In this document: in pieces, positions 1 to 9,134 of the stretch | Position numbering within the stretch: the first letter of the stretch is position 1 | Layout: every line of letters begins with the position of its first letter | Source of the DNA: Closterium sp. Naga37s-1 | Lineage: Eukaryota; Streptophyta; Zygnematophyceae; Desmidiales; Closteriaceae | DNA: 64,000 bases | Direction of reading: 5' to 3' | Assembly: GCA_947471745.1 (NCBI GenBank) | Contig: CANJKZ010000979.1 | Span: forward strand, 1,736,001 to 1,800,000 | Program-made: the position numbers and the translations under genes | Notes under the pieces: model-generated | What the model was told of the DNA's origin: nothing | Seen by the model: the letters and a program-made list of their open reading frames with translations, nothing else | The model's database searches: none

Positions 1-1010
1 TCGCACCGTTCCTCCGGATCGCGCGCTGCCTGCCTCAACAGCTCGCACTTCGAGGCGCCTCAAAAGCCTCAACAGCTCGCACTTTGAGGCGCCTCAAAAG
101 CCTCAACAGCTCGCACTTTGAGGCGCCTCAAAAGCCTCAGCAGCTCGCACTTCGAGGCGCCTCAAAAGCCTCAACAGCTCGCACTTCAAGGTGAGCCGAG
201 AAGGGAAAGGAGGTGTGTGTGGGAGAGAGATAGGGGGAGGCCGGGGACGGGTGGGGAAACGGGGGAATCGGGAACAAGGGGAAGAGACGGACGTTTACTG
301 CTCGCACTGGTCCTCCCCATCGCGCGCTGCCTCAAAATCTCGCACTTCCAGGTGAAAAAAGCAAGAGGATGGGGGAAAACGACAAAGTGTGGGGAAGAGG
401 GATGGGCCAAAGCACGTGAAATGAGGGTGTTTTTGAGACGTCTCAAAAATCGCGCGCTGCCTCAAAAGCTCGCCCTTCCAGGTGAGTAAAGCAAGAGGAT
501 GGGGGAAAACGACGAAGTGTGGGGAAGAGGGATGGGCCAAAGCAGCTCACGCGTTTAGATGAGCCAGGAAGGGGGTAAGAAGGGGAGAGGAGGGTAAGCA
601 AGGTGTTGGGCGGCGGAGATAGCTCGCACCTCCAGGAGAGCTGCCGAGGTGTGCGTGGGGAGGAGGGAGGAGGGAGGAGCCGCGGAGAGAGGGAGGGGAT
701 TGTGAGGGAGAGTTCCGTGCGTCAACAGCTCTCACTTTCAGGTGAGCCGACGAAATGTTAAGGGGGGAGGGAGGGGAAGGGTCGGACGGGTTCCAGCTCG
801 CAATTTCAAGGGGGATAAGGGAGCGCGGGGGAGGGGAAGGGAGGGAGAGGGGGGGTTGAGGTTTGCCTTAAATTTTGAGGCGCCTCAAAAGCGGCGAGGG
901 AAGGGCGGGCGGGGGAGAAGGTGAAAGGTGGCCCAATAGCTGGCTCTTCAAGGCGGGCTCTGGCAGCTCGGGAGAGGGGAGGTGGGGGGAAGAGGGGGGG
1001 TGAAGAGGGT

Positions 1011-1044
<34 letters not shown>

Positions 1045-3212
1045 GATGCGGGAGGAGGGGTAGAAGGGGGGGGGTGCGGTTGAGGGTTGCCTCGATAGCT
1101 TGGACCTCCAGGTGAGAAAAGAAAGAGAAGAGGGAACGGGGTATGGCGCGCGGCTTTTGAGGCGCCTCAGAAGGTGGTTGAGGGTTGCCTCAATAGCTTG
1201 GACCTCCAGGTGAGAAAGGAGAAGAGGGAACGGGGTATGGCGCGTGGGGAAAGCGGGTGAAAAGAGCAGGGGCAATGGGAAGCGGATGGTGACCCTGATT
1301 GTGAATGAAATAGAGCTTTGGTTTCACTCAGTTAGGTCGGCCTCAGGCGGTGGCCCCCCTGAGGCTGAGGGTTGTCACAAAAACTTTGTTACGAAATATG
1401 TATGTATATATTTGTACATATATGTTTGTACATCTATATATCCTTCTTTTCGGCCCTCAATCCATCAGCTCACGCCGTGTTATGCCACGCAGAGGGCATG
1501 TCATGGCACACATAGGGCATGTCATGGCACACACACATAGGGCATGGTATGCCGCACATAAGGGGGCATGTGACATGTCATTCTGGAACAATGTTGAACA
1601 ACGAGTACAGTGTGGGCCTTGTGGTTTTTGACTTTTGAGGCGCCTCAAAAGTCATGTGACATGTCACGCTGTCACAGTGGAACAACGAGTAGAGTGTGGG
1701 TGGGCCTCGTCGCTTTTGAGAATTCTCAAAAGGCCTCGTGGCACAGCAGAACCGACCAACCCGCTCACCACCTCCTCTCCCTCTCCGCGCATGCCATACG
1801 TTCCCCTCATGGACGCGCCCCCACCCCACCTTCTCCCCCCCTCTGCCTCACCAGGTGGCTGAGCGCACCCTATTCCTGTGGAGCAACGACTACATTGTCA
1901 GCCTCGTGGCTCAGAACACAACCCTTTTTTTCCCATCTCCCCACTCCACCCCAACCCTGCACACGCCCCTTGGGGCACCCTCCCTATCTACCAGGTGGCG
2001 GAGCGCACCCTATTCCTGTGGAACAACGACTACATCGTCAGCCTCGTGGCTCAGAACCGCGCTTCCGTGCTGCCGCTGATCTTTGGTGCTCTGGAGAGGA
2101 ATGCGAGGAGCCACTGGAACCAGGTGCGAGGGGGAGATGTGAGAGAGAGTATGAAAGGGGAGCTAGGGGAGTGTGAGGTGAGGAGAGGGGAGAAGGGAGA
2201 ATCGAGCTGCTGGGCTGCTGCTGATGTTCGGGGCTCTTGAGAGGAATGCAAGGATGAAGCAGGTGCGACGGGGGATGGGGGAAGGAGAGGGTATGACAGG
2301 GTGGCAAGGGGAGAAGAAAAGAGAGGTTCCGTGCTGCCGCTGATCCTCAGGGCTCTTGAGAGGAATGCAAGGAGCCACTGGAAGCAGGTGGAGGGGGGGG
2401 GGGGGAACAGGAAGGGTACGAGTGGGAGGTGAGAAGAGGGTGGGGGGGTGTGAAAGGGAAATCAAGAAAGGAGGAGGGGTTTGTGTGGAGAGTGGAGAAG
2501 GGGATGTGAGTGAAGAAGGGGATGTGAGTGGAGAAGCTAGAGCGAAGGGTTTGGGGAAGAGGGTGGAGGGGGTTTGTAAGGCTACTATTGCTTGGTGCGG
2601 ATCGAACCGTTTCAACCCATTGCTATGGGCTCCCCCCCTGCATGGCCCATTGCTCGCCAGTCAGTGAACGGTCTGACGATCAACGTTAGGACCAGCCAGG
2701 GAAGGGAGCACTGTGCGGACTGACTGCCAGAGGCAGTTCCCGCCGTTCCCAGTGCTCTTTTTCCCCTCCCTGCCCTCCACCCAGGCGGTGAACGGGCTGA
2801 CGATCAACGTGAGGAAGATGTTTCTGGAAATGGATCAAACTCTCTACGAGGACTGCCAGAGGCAGTTTCTGGAGGAGGAGGCGCGGGAGAGGGACGTGCA
2901 GGCGGGCAGGGAGCACTCATTACTCTCCCCTTCTCTCCCATCCCTCCCATCGCTCATCAGGCTGTTAACGGGCTGACCATCAATGTACGCAAGATGTTTC
3001 TAGAAATGGACCAGGCGCTCTACGAGGACTGCCAGAGGCAGTTTCTGGAGGAGGAGGCGCGGGAGAGGGACGTGCAGGCAGGCAGGGAGCACGCATGGAG
3101 ACGACTGGAGGAGGAGGCTGCTGCGCGCTCGCCCATGTATGTGGACGCTGGCGGTGGTGGTGTGGTGCAGAGCCGAGATATGAGAATGGGCATGTCTGTG
3201 GAAGCATCGTGA
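1..3212 (+). CDS. PP2A B56/B' regulatory subunit, 3' exons (partial gene)
   Basis: This is the 3' part of a gene for the B56 (B') regulatory subunit, which directs the PP2A phosphatase to its substrates in cytosol and nucleus. The exon ending IARCLxSSHFQ is known here only from repeated tail copies (1-1209). The next intact exon is 1995-2123 ([21 protein letters not shown]..., ending HWNQ), with CAG acceptor and GTGCGA donor. The last is 2961-3212 ([21 protein letters not shown]... to a stop). All joins are phase 0. These are the conserved C-terminal HEAT-repeat segments of the family, after which the protein adds a short Gly/Met tail ([17 protein letters not shown]). The 5' part lies outside the window. 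Each exon is surrounded by broken copies of itself, so the spliced form needs RNA evidence. Family assignment is firm; exon choice is inference from completeness and phase. Confidence 0.85.
49..187 (+). repeat. 34-bp tandem repeat carrying exon tail plus palindrome, 4 copies
   Basis: The palindrome core GAGGCGCC recurs at 52, 86, 120 and 154, an exact 34-bp step. Each unit is the B56 exon tail (codons for LNSSHF) followed by the palindrome half CGCCTCAAAAG. The last unit runs into a GTGAGC donor-like site. It appears to be a fusion of an exon end with a palindrome that was then amplified. Confidence 0.85.
430..449. repeat. Perfect 20-bp palindrome (ACGT centre)
   Basis: TTTTTGAGACGTCTCAAAAA is a perfect palindrome. 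It lies exactly between two ~97-bp direct copies (319-414 and 449-545) of exon tail plus intron. It belongs to the dispersed TTTTGAG-N4-CTCAAAA family. Confidence 0.9.
873..890. repeat. 18-bp palindrome (GCGC centre)
   Basis: TTTTGAGGCGCCTCAAAA, perfect, in G-rich intron sequence of the B56 gene; same dispersed family. Confidence 0.85.
1010..1043. repeat. Poly-G tract
   Basis: About 30 consecutive G inside a G/A-rich intron stretch; a simple sequence that could form a quadruplex and is error-prone to sequence. Confidence 0.85.
1154..1173. repeat. Palindrome at a duplication joint (GCGC centre)
   Basis: CTTTTGAGGCGCCTCAGAAG, one mismatch. It separates two direct copies (about 1078-1152 and 1173-1239) of exon tail, donor and intron. 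Confidence 0.85.
1629..1654. repeat. Perfect 26-bp palindrome (GCGC centre)
   Basis: Core CTTTTGAGGCGCCTCAAAAG extended three bases each side. Direct copies of CATGTGACATGTCA and of a degenerate B56 exon piece (WNNEY-like) lie on both sides. Confidence 0.9.
1713..1732. repeat. Perfect 20-bp palindrome (AATT centre)
   Basis: CTTTTGAGAATTCTCAAAAG. It splits a degenerate B56 exon copy: GGCCTCGTCG lies just left and GGCCTCGTGG just right, so a short direct repeat flanks the palindrome. Confidence 0.9.
2204..2387 (+). pseudogene. Two tail copies of the B56 '[12 protein letters not shown]' exon
   Basis: 2204-2269 reads roughly [13 protein letters not shown] and 2327-2387 reads [20 protein letters not shown]. 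Both end in CAG followed by GTG, like the intact exon end at 2123. They lie downstream of the intact exon, as expected for tandem duplication of exon tail plus intron. Confidence 0.8.
2659..2914 (+). pseudogene. Two head copies of the terminal B56 exon
   Basis: 2659-2694 ([11 protein letters not shown]) and 2785-2914 ([20 protein letters not shown]... to QAGRE) both follow an AG acceptor and a pyrimidine tract, then diverge. The complete terminal exon starts at 2961. The copies lengthen stepwise, 36, 130 and 252 bp. Confidence 0.85.
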
Positions 3213-3309
3213 GTGGGAGGAAGCAGGGAGCAGGGTGGGGAGGAGGGTGGGGAGGGCTGGGAGGGAGGGAGGAGGCGTGGGAGAGGGAGGTTGCAGGCGG
3301 GCAGGCAGG

Positions 3310-3600
3310 CAGAGAGGGACGTGCAGGCGGGCAGGGAGCACGCGTGGAGACGACTCGAGGAGGAGGCTGCTGCGCGCTCGCCCATGTATGGGGATGGCGG
3401 CGGTGGTGGGGTGGGGGGCAGGTGGCGTTGCAGGGTCGAGATATGAGAATGGGCATGTCGGTGGAAGCATCGTAAGGGGTGGGAGCAAGGAACGGAGGGA
3501 GGGCTGATAGGGAGGTGAGGAGGGCTGGGAGGGAGGAGGCGCGGGAAAGGGAAAGCAGTTGGGAAGGGAGGTGCGGGGCAGGGAACACGCGTGGAGAAGG
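3310..3600 (+). pseudogene. Tail copies of the terminal B56 exon
   Basis: 3310-3473 repeats the end of the last exon ([25 protein letters not shown]) with drift after the MY. It keeps the bases for the final [12 protein letters not shown] and stop in a shifted frame. A further scrap coding REHAWR lies near 3572-3595. If transcribed these would be 3' UTR. Confidence 0.75.
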
Positions 3601-5130
3601 AGGTAGTTCTAGAATCTAGAGCTAAAGCCAGGGCTGCTTGGGACAGCCGAAACCCTGGCCAGGGCTGCTTGGGATGCCGCTGGTGAAAGTGGGAAGGCTG
3701 GTGGAAGTGGGTTACCGGGTTACCCAGGCTTGTCGATTGCCATACCTGTGGTGGCGTTAGCAGCCGTGCAGGCTTGGGATTTCTCCTCGAGATTCTTTGA
3801 ATCCAAACTGCTTCTAGTGTAGCAGCCAGCGGTGTGGGTACCTGGTAACCTGGCTGGTAACCTGTTGTGTAGCTGTTGTGGTTTTAGTTTAGTCCCTGTG
3901 AAAAGCTCGTGCTTGGCTGCTACATGTGGTTTATGCGACCAAGGTTGATAGCAGCATTAGCTGGAGCGGCAACAGAGGCATCACCATCATCAGCAGCAGC
4001 AGCAGCAGCAACATCAATTGCAACAGCAGCTGGTGTGGGGAGGCAACAGCATCAACAGCAGCTTTTGCAGCAGGTACGAGGCGCCAGCAGCAGCAACAGC
4101 AGTGGCAAAAGGAGGAGTATTAGAAGGGCAGGTAACTCTCGAGTTACTCAGAGGAAGGAGGACCTATAAACCTTCTTTTCTTCCTTTGGTTCACAGGTTG
4201 TGAGTAGTAACAGGTGGCAGGTACCCAGTCACAGGATATGGCAGATTCTCTCAAGCGTATGCGACTTCTGAGTCGCCTCAGGAATATGGCAGGCTCAGAA
4301 GTTTCGTGGAACATGCTTTATCTTAGATCTTGCTATTTTCCAGGCTCTGCTGGCGTTCCGTGGCTTTTGTGTTGGGTGAATGCTTGTGGCTTGTGCTTAG
4401 AATTGTGTGAATGCTTTGGGGTTGAGGGCTGACTGAAGCACACTGAAAGTGCTCTTTAGGTTGACGACGATACATGGGGAAGGGGGGCGTGCAATATGTG
4501 AGGTGGATCATATAGACATATCTACCTGCTGATGGGCATCGTTGTAGTACAGTTGATCTCCTCAAACGGAATCCCTCTCAGTTATTACCAGTTTTTTTTA
4601 GGCTGGGTTATGTTGGCCATAGCCTTTGGCTTCATTTGGTAATGTTTCAGGGACGTAACAGTCTATGTAACGGAATGATTTCGCCAACCTTGAGAATTGA
4701 GATCTGTGGGGAGCTGGTTGCTGGCCTAAGGAAAACTGTTAGTGACGCATTCCACGAATGCGACAAATATATATCCGCGCGGGCGACCATTTTCTTTGTA
4801 CGGCCATAATGATTCCATAAGATCTGGTCTAGTTGTCGCTTCCTCTCCGTCTCTCGTACGTACGTACCGCTAGTCGCTCCCTTCCGCTCTCTCCATTCTA
4901 AAGAAGAATCTTCCCTCCGTCACAGATTCGCTTTCGCGAAACCCGTGAGGACATACAGATTCCGGCTTTCGCGAAAGCTTTCGCCATTCCAGACCCGCCA
5001 GTCGTCTCCCACACGCGGACGTAAGCTTGAAGACTTCAGGAGCGAAGCCGGGTTCTGAGCCGAGACGTAAAACGGCAGCGGTTTCACAGGGTTTTCAGCG
5101 GTCGTATTCGGTTTCAAACCGTCTCCAACG
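3601..5130. other. Intergenic region between the B56 and cyclophilin genes
   Basis: No convincing coding region. Near 3627-3680 a GCCAGGGCTGCTTGGGA motif occurs twice. 3975-4110 is rich in CAG/CAA triplets; its open frames are simple Ser/Ala/Gln runs. The right end should contain the cyclophilin promoter and 5' UTR. Confidence 0.6.
4765..4774 (+). promoter_or_regulatory. Possible TATA box of the cyclophilin gene
   Basis: AAATATATAT lies 357 bp before the cyclophilin ATG, in otherwise GC-rich DNA. Position would give a 5' UTR of about 330 bases. Only the motif supports it. Confidence 0.3.
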
Positions 5131-7372
5131 ATGAGCTCCGGAGCGCGGCCACGATGCTTCCTGGACATTGCGTTCGATGGGCAGTCTGTCGGCAGAATCG
5201 TGGTGGAGGTCCGGCCGGACGTGGCGCCGAAGACGGTGGAGAACTTTGTCGGCTTGTGCAATGGGACGAGCTCGGGGCTGGGCTATAAGGGCCTGACGCT
5301 GCACCGCATCATCCCCGGATTCATGGCGCAGGTACGCGTCGAACCGCAGGTATGTGTCGAACCGCAGGTAGGTGTCGAACCGCAGGCAGGTGTCGACTCC
5401 GGGTGCGCGCCGAAACGCAGGTACGCGTCGAACCGCAGGCACGCGTCGAATCGCGGGTAGGTGACTGCGCAGGTAAGTGGTGAACGCAGACTGCGTCACA
5501 CATCCGCCTGTGTATCAGATCTCACCGTCTTATCGGACATTCCCTAGAGCTCTTCACGAATGCTCTGATATTTGATGCGCGTTTGTGGCCTCACCCTAGT
5601 TATCACTACTCTCCCTCTCATCCTCCCTCGCCCCTCTAGGTCGACAATAAGCCGGCGTCCCTGTCTTCTCCCACTTCTCCGTCTGTTATGTCTCGTAAAA
5701 AAATAAAATAAAATAAAATCCGTTTTTTTTTTTTTTTTTTTTGCCACGTTTTTCGCATGGCAGGGTGGCAACTGCGGCAGTTCCATCTTCGGGCAGCCGT
5801 TCCCCGACGAGAGCTTCGAGCTGAAGCACAGCGGCAGAGGCGTTCTCTCCATGGCGAATCGTGGCCCCAACACGAATAGTGAGTGGAACGATGGTGGATG
5901 TGTGTCAAAGTACAAGTCTTTCCCCCACAATCCCCGGCCGTTTTCCACTTCCCTGACGAGTTAAACTAAAGCACAGCGGCAGAGGCGTTCTCTCCATGGC
6001 GAATCGCGGCCCGAACACGAATAGTGAGTGTGAAGATATTTGATAACCGATTGTCGCAGGGACCAATCTTAGGGACCAATTTTAGGGACCAATTTTAGGG
6101 ACCAATTTTAGGCGCCTCATAAAAGGGGACCCCGCCATGCAGCAATGGCAAGCAGAGCCCTTGGGTGTTCACCTTTCCCCCACCCCTCCTCCTTCTCCCC
6201 ACCCCATTGCGTCGGATGCGTCCCTCTTTCCATGCATTAGTGCTCTGTCGATCCTCTTTCCCCCCTCCTCCCTTCCGCAGCACCTTGTTAGACTGCCAGT
6301 TCGTCATCTGCTTCACAACTCTCCGTCCGCGTTACTGCTTCGTCAAACCTCCTTTCCCCGTCCTTCCCTCCTTCCACCGCAATCTCTCGGATTTCCAGTT
6401 CGTCATCTGCTTAAAAATTCCATGCGTTACTGCTCTGTCCACCCTCTCTTCTCCACCTACCTCCCTTCCTCCCTCCCTTCCTCCCCTCCCCCTCCCCCCC
6501 CCCCCCCCCCCCCCTGCCAGTTCTTCATCTGCTTCACTGCTTCACCTCACCTGGATGGCAAACACTTATTGCCTTTGGAATGTTGATTGCAGTTGGGGGG
6601 TGGCTGTGCGTTGGTGCTATCACCTCATTATCCACCCTCTTTTCTCCCCTTCCCCCTCCTTCTCCCTTCCTTCCCCCCCACCCTCTCAGACTGCCAGTTC
6701 TTCATCTGCTTCACTGCTACGCCTCACCTAGATGGCAAGCATGTCGTCTTTGGAAAGGTGGTTGCAACTGAGGGGGGTGGCTTTGCTGTGCGTTGTTGCT
6801 ACCACCTCACTTTTGAACCTCTTTTCTCCCCTTTCCCCCACCCTTCCCCCCTTCCTCCCTTCCCCCCCACCCTCTCAGACTGCCAGTTCTTCATCTGCTT
6901 CACTTCTACGCCTCACCTAGATGGCAAGCATGTCGTCTTTGGGAAGGTGGTTTCAGGTGAGTGATGGGGAGGGCGGAGGAGGAAAGGGGGGGGAAGAGGG
7001 GGGGGAAAGAGGAAGGGGGGGAAGAGGAAGGGGGGGAAGAGGGGGGGGAGAGGGGGGAGGGAAGCAGAGGAGGGGGGGTGACTGAGGCGGTAGGTTAGTG
7101 GGGAATCCAAGTGAGTGAGGGGGAAAGTTGTGTGAGGAAGGTGGTTGTTGAAGATCAGTAAGCTGGCCGTGACATTTTCTAAAGAACGGGAGGAAGTAAG
7201 CTGCAGAAGTTTGCTCTTTCATATTTTTTTTGTTTAAGATGTAAAACGTTCATTTATATGGATCCCGTTCCCAACAGGAATGGATGTTGTTGACAAGCTG
7301 GAGTCAGTTGGTAGCGACAGTGGCAAGACGTCGGTGGAGGTTACTATTCAGGACTGTGGCCAGCTCGTATAA
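5131..7372 (+). CDS. Cyclophilin-type peptidyl-prolyl cis-trans isomerase, 4 exons
   Basis: Cyclophilins speed cis-trans turning of Xaa-Pro bonds in protein folding; no targeting signal is seen, so cytosol is likely. Exons: 5131-5331 ([17 protein letters not shown]... to GFMAQ), 5764-5878, 6879-6956 and 7278-7372, all GT-AG, joining in phases 0, 1 and 1 to give 162 residues. Visible motifs are [11 protein letters not shown] with the catalytic Arg, Phe and Gln, [20 protein letters not shown] and [11 protein letters not shown]. The usual tryptophan before LDGKH is His (TPHLDGKH), a known variation that weakens cyclosporin binding. The loop after FMAQGG is about eight residues shorter than the usual DFTxGNGTGG form. 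Exons 2 and 3 have extra broken copies in the introns. Confidence 0.9.
5330..5480 (+). repeat. 18-bp minisatellite made of splice-donor-like units, intron 1 of cyclophilin
   Basis: Starting at the exon 1 donor (CAG/GTACGCGTCGAACCG), an 18-bp unit recurs about seven times. Many copies keep a CAG-GT junction (GTACGC, GTATGT, GTAGGT). The last ends GCAG/GTAAGT, itself a stronger donor than the first. Upstream units stay open in frame with exon 1 up to a TAG near 5458. Confidence 0.8.
5966..6033 (+). pseudogene. Tail copy of cyclophilin exon 2
   Basis: The bases for [17 protein letters not shown] and the GTGAGT donor are repeated here, about 145 bp after the true exon 2 end. Splicing from here would need an acceptor not evident upstream. 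Confidence 0.8.
6103..6124. repeat. Degenerate palindrome (GCGC centre)
   Basis: TTTTAGGCGCCTCATAAAAG follows four short repeats of GGGACCAATTTTA (6058-6110) in intron 2 of the cyclophilin gene; same palindrome family with two changes. Confidence 0.6.
6289..6765 (+). pseudogene. Four head copies of cyclophilin exon 3
   Basis: Copies of the exon start coding CQFFICF occur near 6291-6325, 6392-6412, 6512-6570 and 6689-6765, each after a pyrimidine tract. The last is nearly full (to GKVV) but lacks the CAG/GTGAG donor found only at 6956. Copies lengthen toward the true exon at 6879. Confidence 0.85.
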
Positions 7373-7476
7373 AGTGTACATGGTATCACGTTTTCCAGTA
7401 GAATTTCACAGCTAGCGCTTGTTATAATGCAGACCTTGTAACACAATATGGGTTCTTCAATGGGGAGGTCTGCTAC

Positions 7477-8272
7477 CAGGGCTCTGGTTATCAGACCAAA
7501 TCGGTCTGATGGTCTGAAAATCAGACCTACTACTTTTTCATTTCATCTGATTATCAAGACCATCAAATTTATTTCATCTGATCCATAAGACGAAGGATTA
7601 TATTCGTCTGAAAAAAAAGTGTTTTAGTTCGTCTGACATTTCAGACATCGCGTATGTGTTCACCTGATACTGACAAAGTACCCCCCCCCCGCTACTCCTT
7701 CCCCCGTGCCCATGCCCCCTCAAGCCCCTCACGCCAATCCAAGCTCCCCCCCCCCCCCCCCCCCCACGAAGTCCCTCGCTCGCTCCTATACCAGGCCAGC
7801 CCGTCCATCAAGCCCCTCGCTCCTACAACAACCATTACAGCCCCCCCCACGACCCCCCCCCCCCCCCCCCTTCCCCCCCCACCCCACGCGCCCAGTCCCT
7901 CGTACAACAACCCCTTTCCCCGCAATTCCCTCCACCCCCTTGGTCTCGCACGTCTCACAAAAGACACGGACCACCGTCTCTGTACATGCCCCTCTCAGCC
8001 CAACCCCTGCACCCCCCTTGCCGTCCAACTGCCACACATGTCTGCTAGCATGCTGCCAGCGGCGTATTTATACTTCGTAGAATCAGATTCAACTTATGCT
8101 CTACTGTGTATTTGGCTAAATCAGACTGAAAATAAATTCGTCTGAAAATTCAGACATGGCCTCAACATTCGTCTGACAAATCAGACAAAAAACAAATGCC
8201 CATCTGAACGTCAGACGAAACCTTTTCAAAAAAAAAAAAGACAGACGGGCCTAAATCCTAGCAAGAGCCCTG
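7477..8272. mobile_element. Non-autonomous hAT-like element with 8-bp target duplication
   Basis: The element begins CAGGGCTCTGG and ends GCAAGAGCCCTG, a 9-bp terminal inverted repeat (CAGGGCTCT). It is flanked by TCTGCTAC at 7469-7476 and 8273-8280, an 8-bp direct duplication typical of hAT. There is no transposase frame. Both ends carry many subterminal TCAGAC/GTCTGA motifs, plausible transposase sites. The middle (7680-8050) is C-rich simple sequence. Confidence 0.85.
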
Positions 8273-8280
8273 TCTGCTAC

Positions 8281-9134
8281 ACTGAAATTATCCCTGCATT
8301 GTGGAAAGTTGTAGGTGGATATGCGTGTATGATTGTAGAGGGAATGCTCAACTCTACAATGAATGTCACGCCATTAACGCGGCAGCAATTCGAATGCTCA
8401 ACTCTACAGTGAATCGACCCCTTCTCAGTTTCCCCCTCCACCACAACACAACAGCCCCCTTCCGTGAAGTACAGAAACTGGGTGCACCAGTGTTTTTGGG
8501 GTGTACGAATTGAACGAGCCGTTTCGAACGCCCACCACACCACCACACCTCATCACACTGTATCTCACTGGCTCCCCCTGTAACGTTCTCAAATTTTCTA
8601 ATTGTCTAAAATGCATCTCAGCAAACATTGTACAGTACCTCTTCAGCTGACAACCGTGAGTAACGAACCCGCTAGGCTCCCGGGACGAAAGGCCAGGGAA
8701 AAATGTTGCCTGGAAAGCCAGAAAATGCTCTGATCCTTATAGCTAGAGACAACAATACAGCAGCAATAGAAGCTACCTGTGCTGTTTATTTAGGGCTGGG
8801 AGGGTAATGTTATCCTGGCTGGAGCATCGACTCCGACTCGAACAGTTGGTCTTCTAGGGGTCCCATTTTCGGCCATCCTTTAGTCGGAGTCGAGGTAACA
8901 TAGGCCGCGCTATTTGCGGCAAAACAGCCTGTACCCGTAGGTAACAGCAGCACAGTTCCTTTGAAGGGACTGGCCACAGCATAATCACCTGTAGCAGCAA
9001 CAGCGTTATCAGCTGTACCAGCAGCAACAGCACTATCAGCTGTATCAGCAGCAACGTTATCATCAGCTGTACCAGCAGCAACGTTATCTCAGCTGTATTA
9101 GCAGCAACAATATCAGCAGCTCCGGTAGATCACG
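8281..9134. other. Upstream region of the kinase-like gene
   Basis: No gene seen. AATGCTCAACTCTACAATGAAT is repeated near 8342 and 8393. From about 8985 to 9115 an imperfect unit of about 27-30 bp (GTATCAGCAGCAACGTTATCA) repeats four to five times up to the start codon of the kinase-like gene, likely in its 5' leader. Confidence 0.6.

Larger units (their letters stand above)
302..1209 (+). pseudogene. Repeated copies of a B56 exon tail with splice donor
   Basis: At least five degenerate copies of the exon end coding for IARCLxSSHFQ, most followed by a GTGAG-type donor: near 302-353, 448-481, 718-742, 1087-1112 and 1184-1209. Copies at 319-414 and 449-545 also share about 70 bp of following intron, so they are true tandem duplications. 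Any of them could act as an alternative donor exon; which is used cannot be told from DNA. Confidence 0.7.
1565..1920 (+). pseudogene. Broken copies of the B56 '[16 protein letters not shown]' exon head
   Basis: Three partial copies precede the intact exon at 1995. Two (about 1580-1625 and 1676-1712) match the bases for [10 protein letters not shown] only loosely and are cut by palindromes. The third, 1855-1920, has its own CAG acceptor, reads [21 protein letters not shown] and then loses similarity. They grow more complete toward the true exon. Confidence 0.75.

Noticed and set aside
118-540. Open frames containing RRLKS, RRLKN or FEAPQK peptides, seen at many sites
   Set aside because: These peptides are just translations of the TTTTGAGGCGCCTCAAAA palindromes and do not mark a protein family.
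3909-4203. Possible small gene rich in Ser, Ala and Gln
   Set aside because: It is a CAG/CAA-rich tract open in several frames, without a recognisable domain or splice context.
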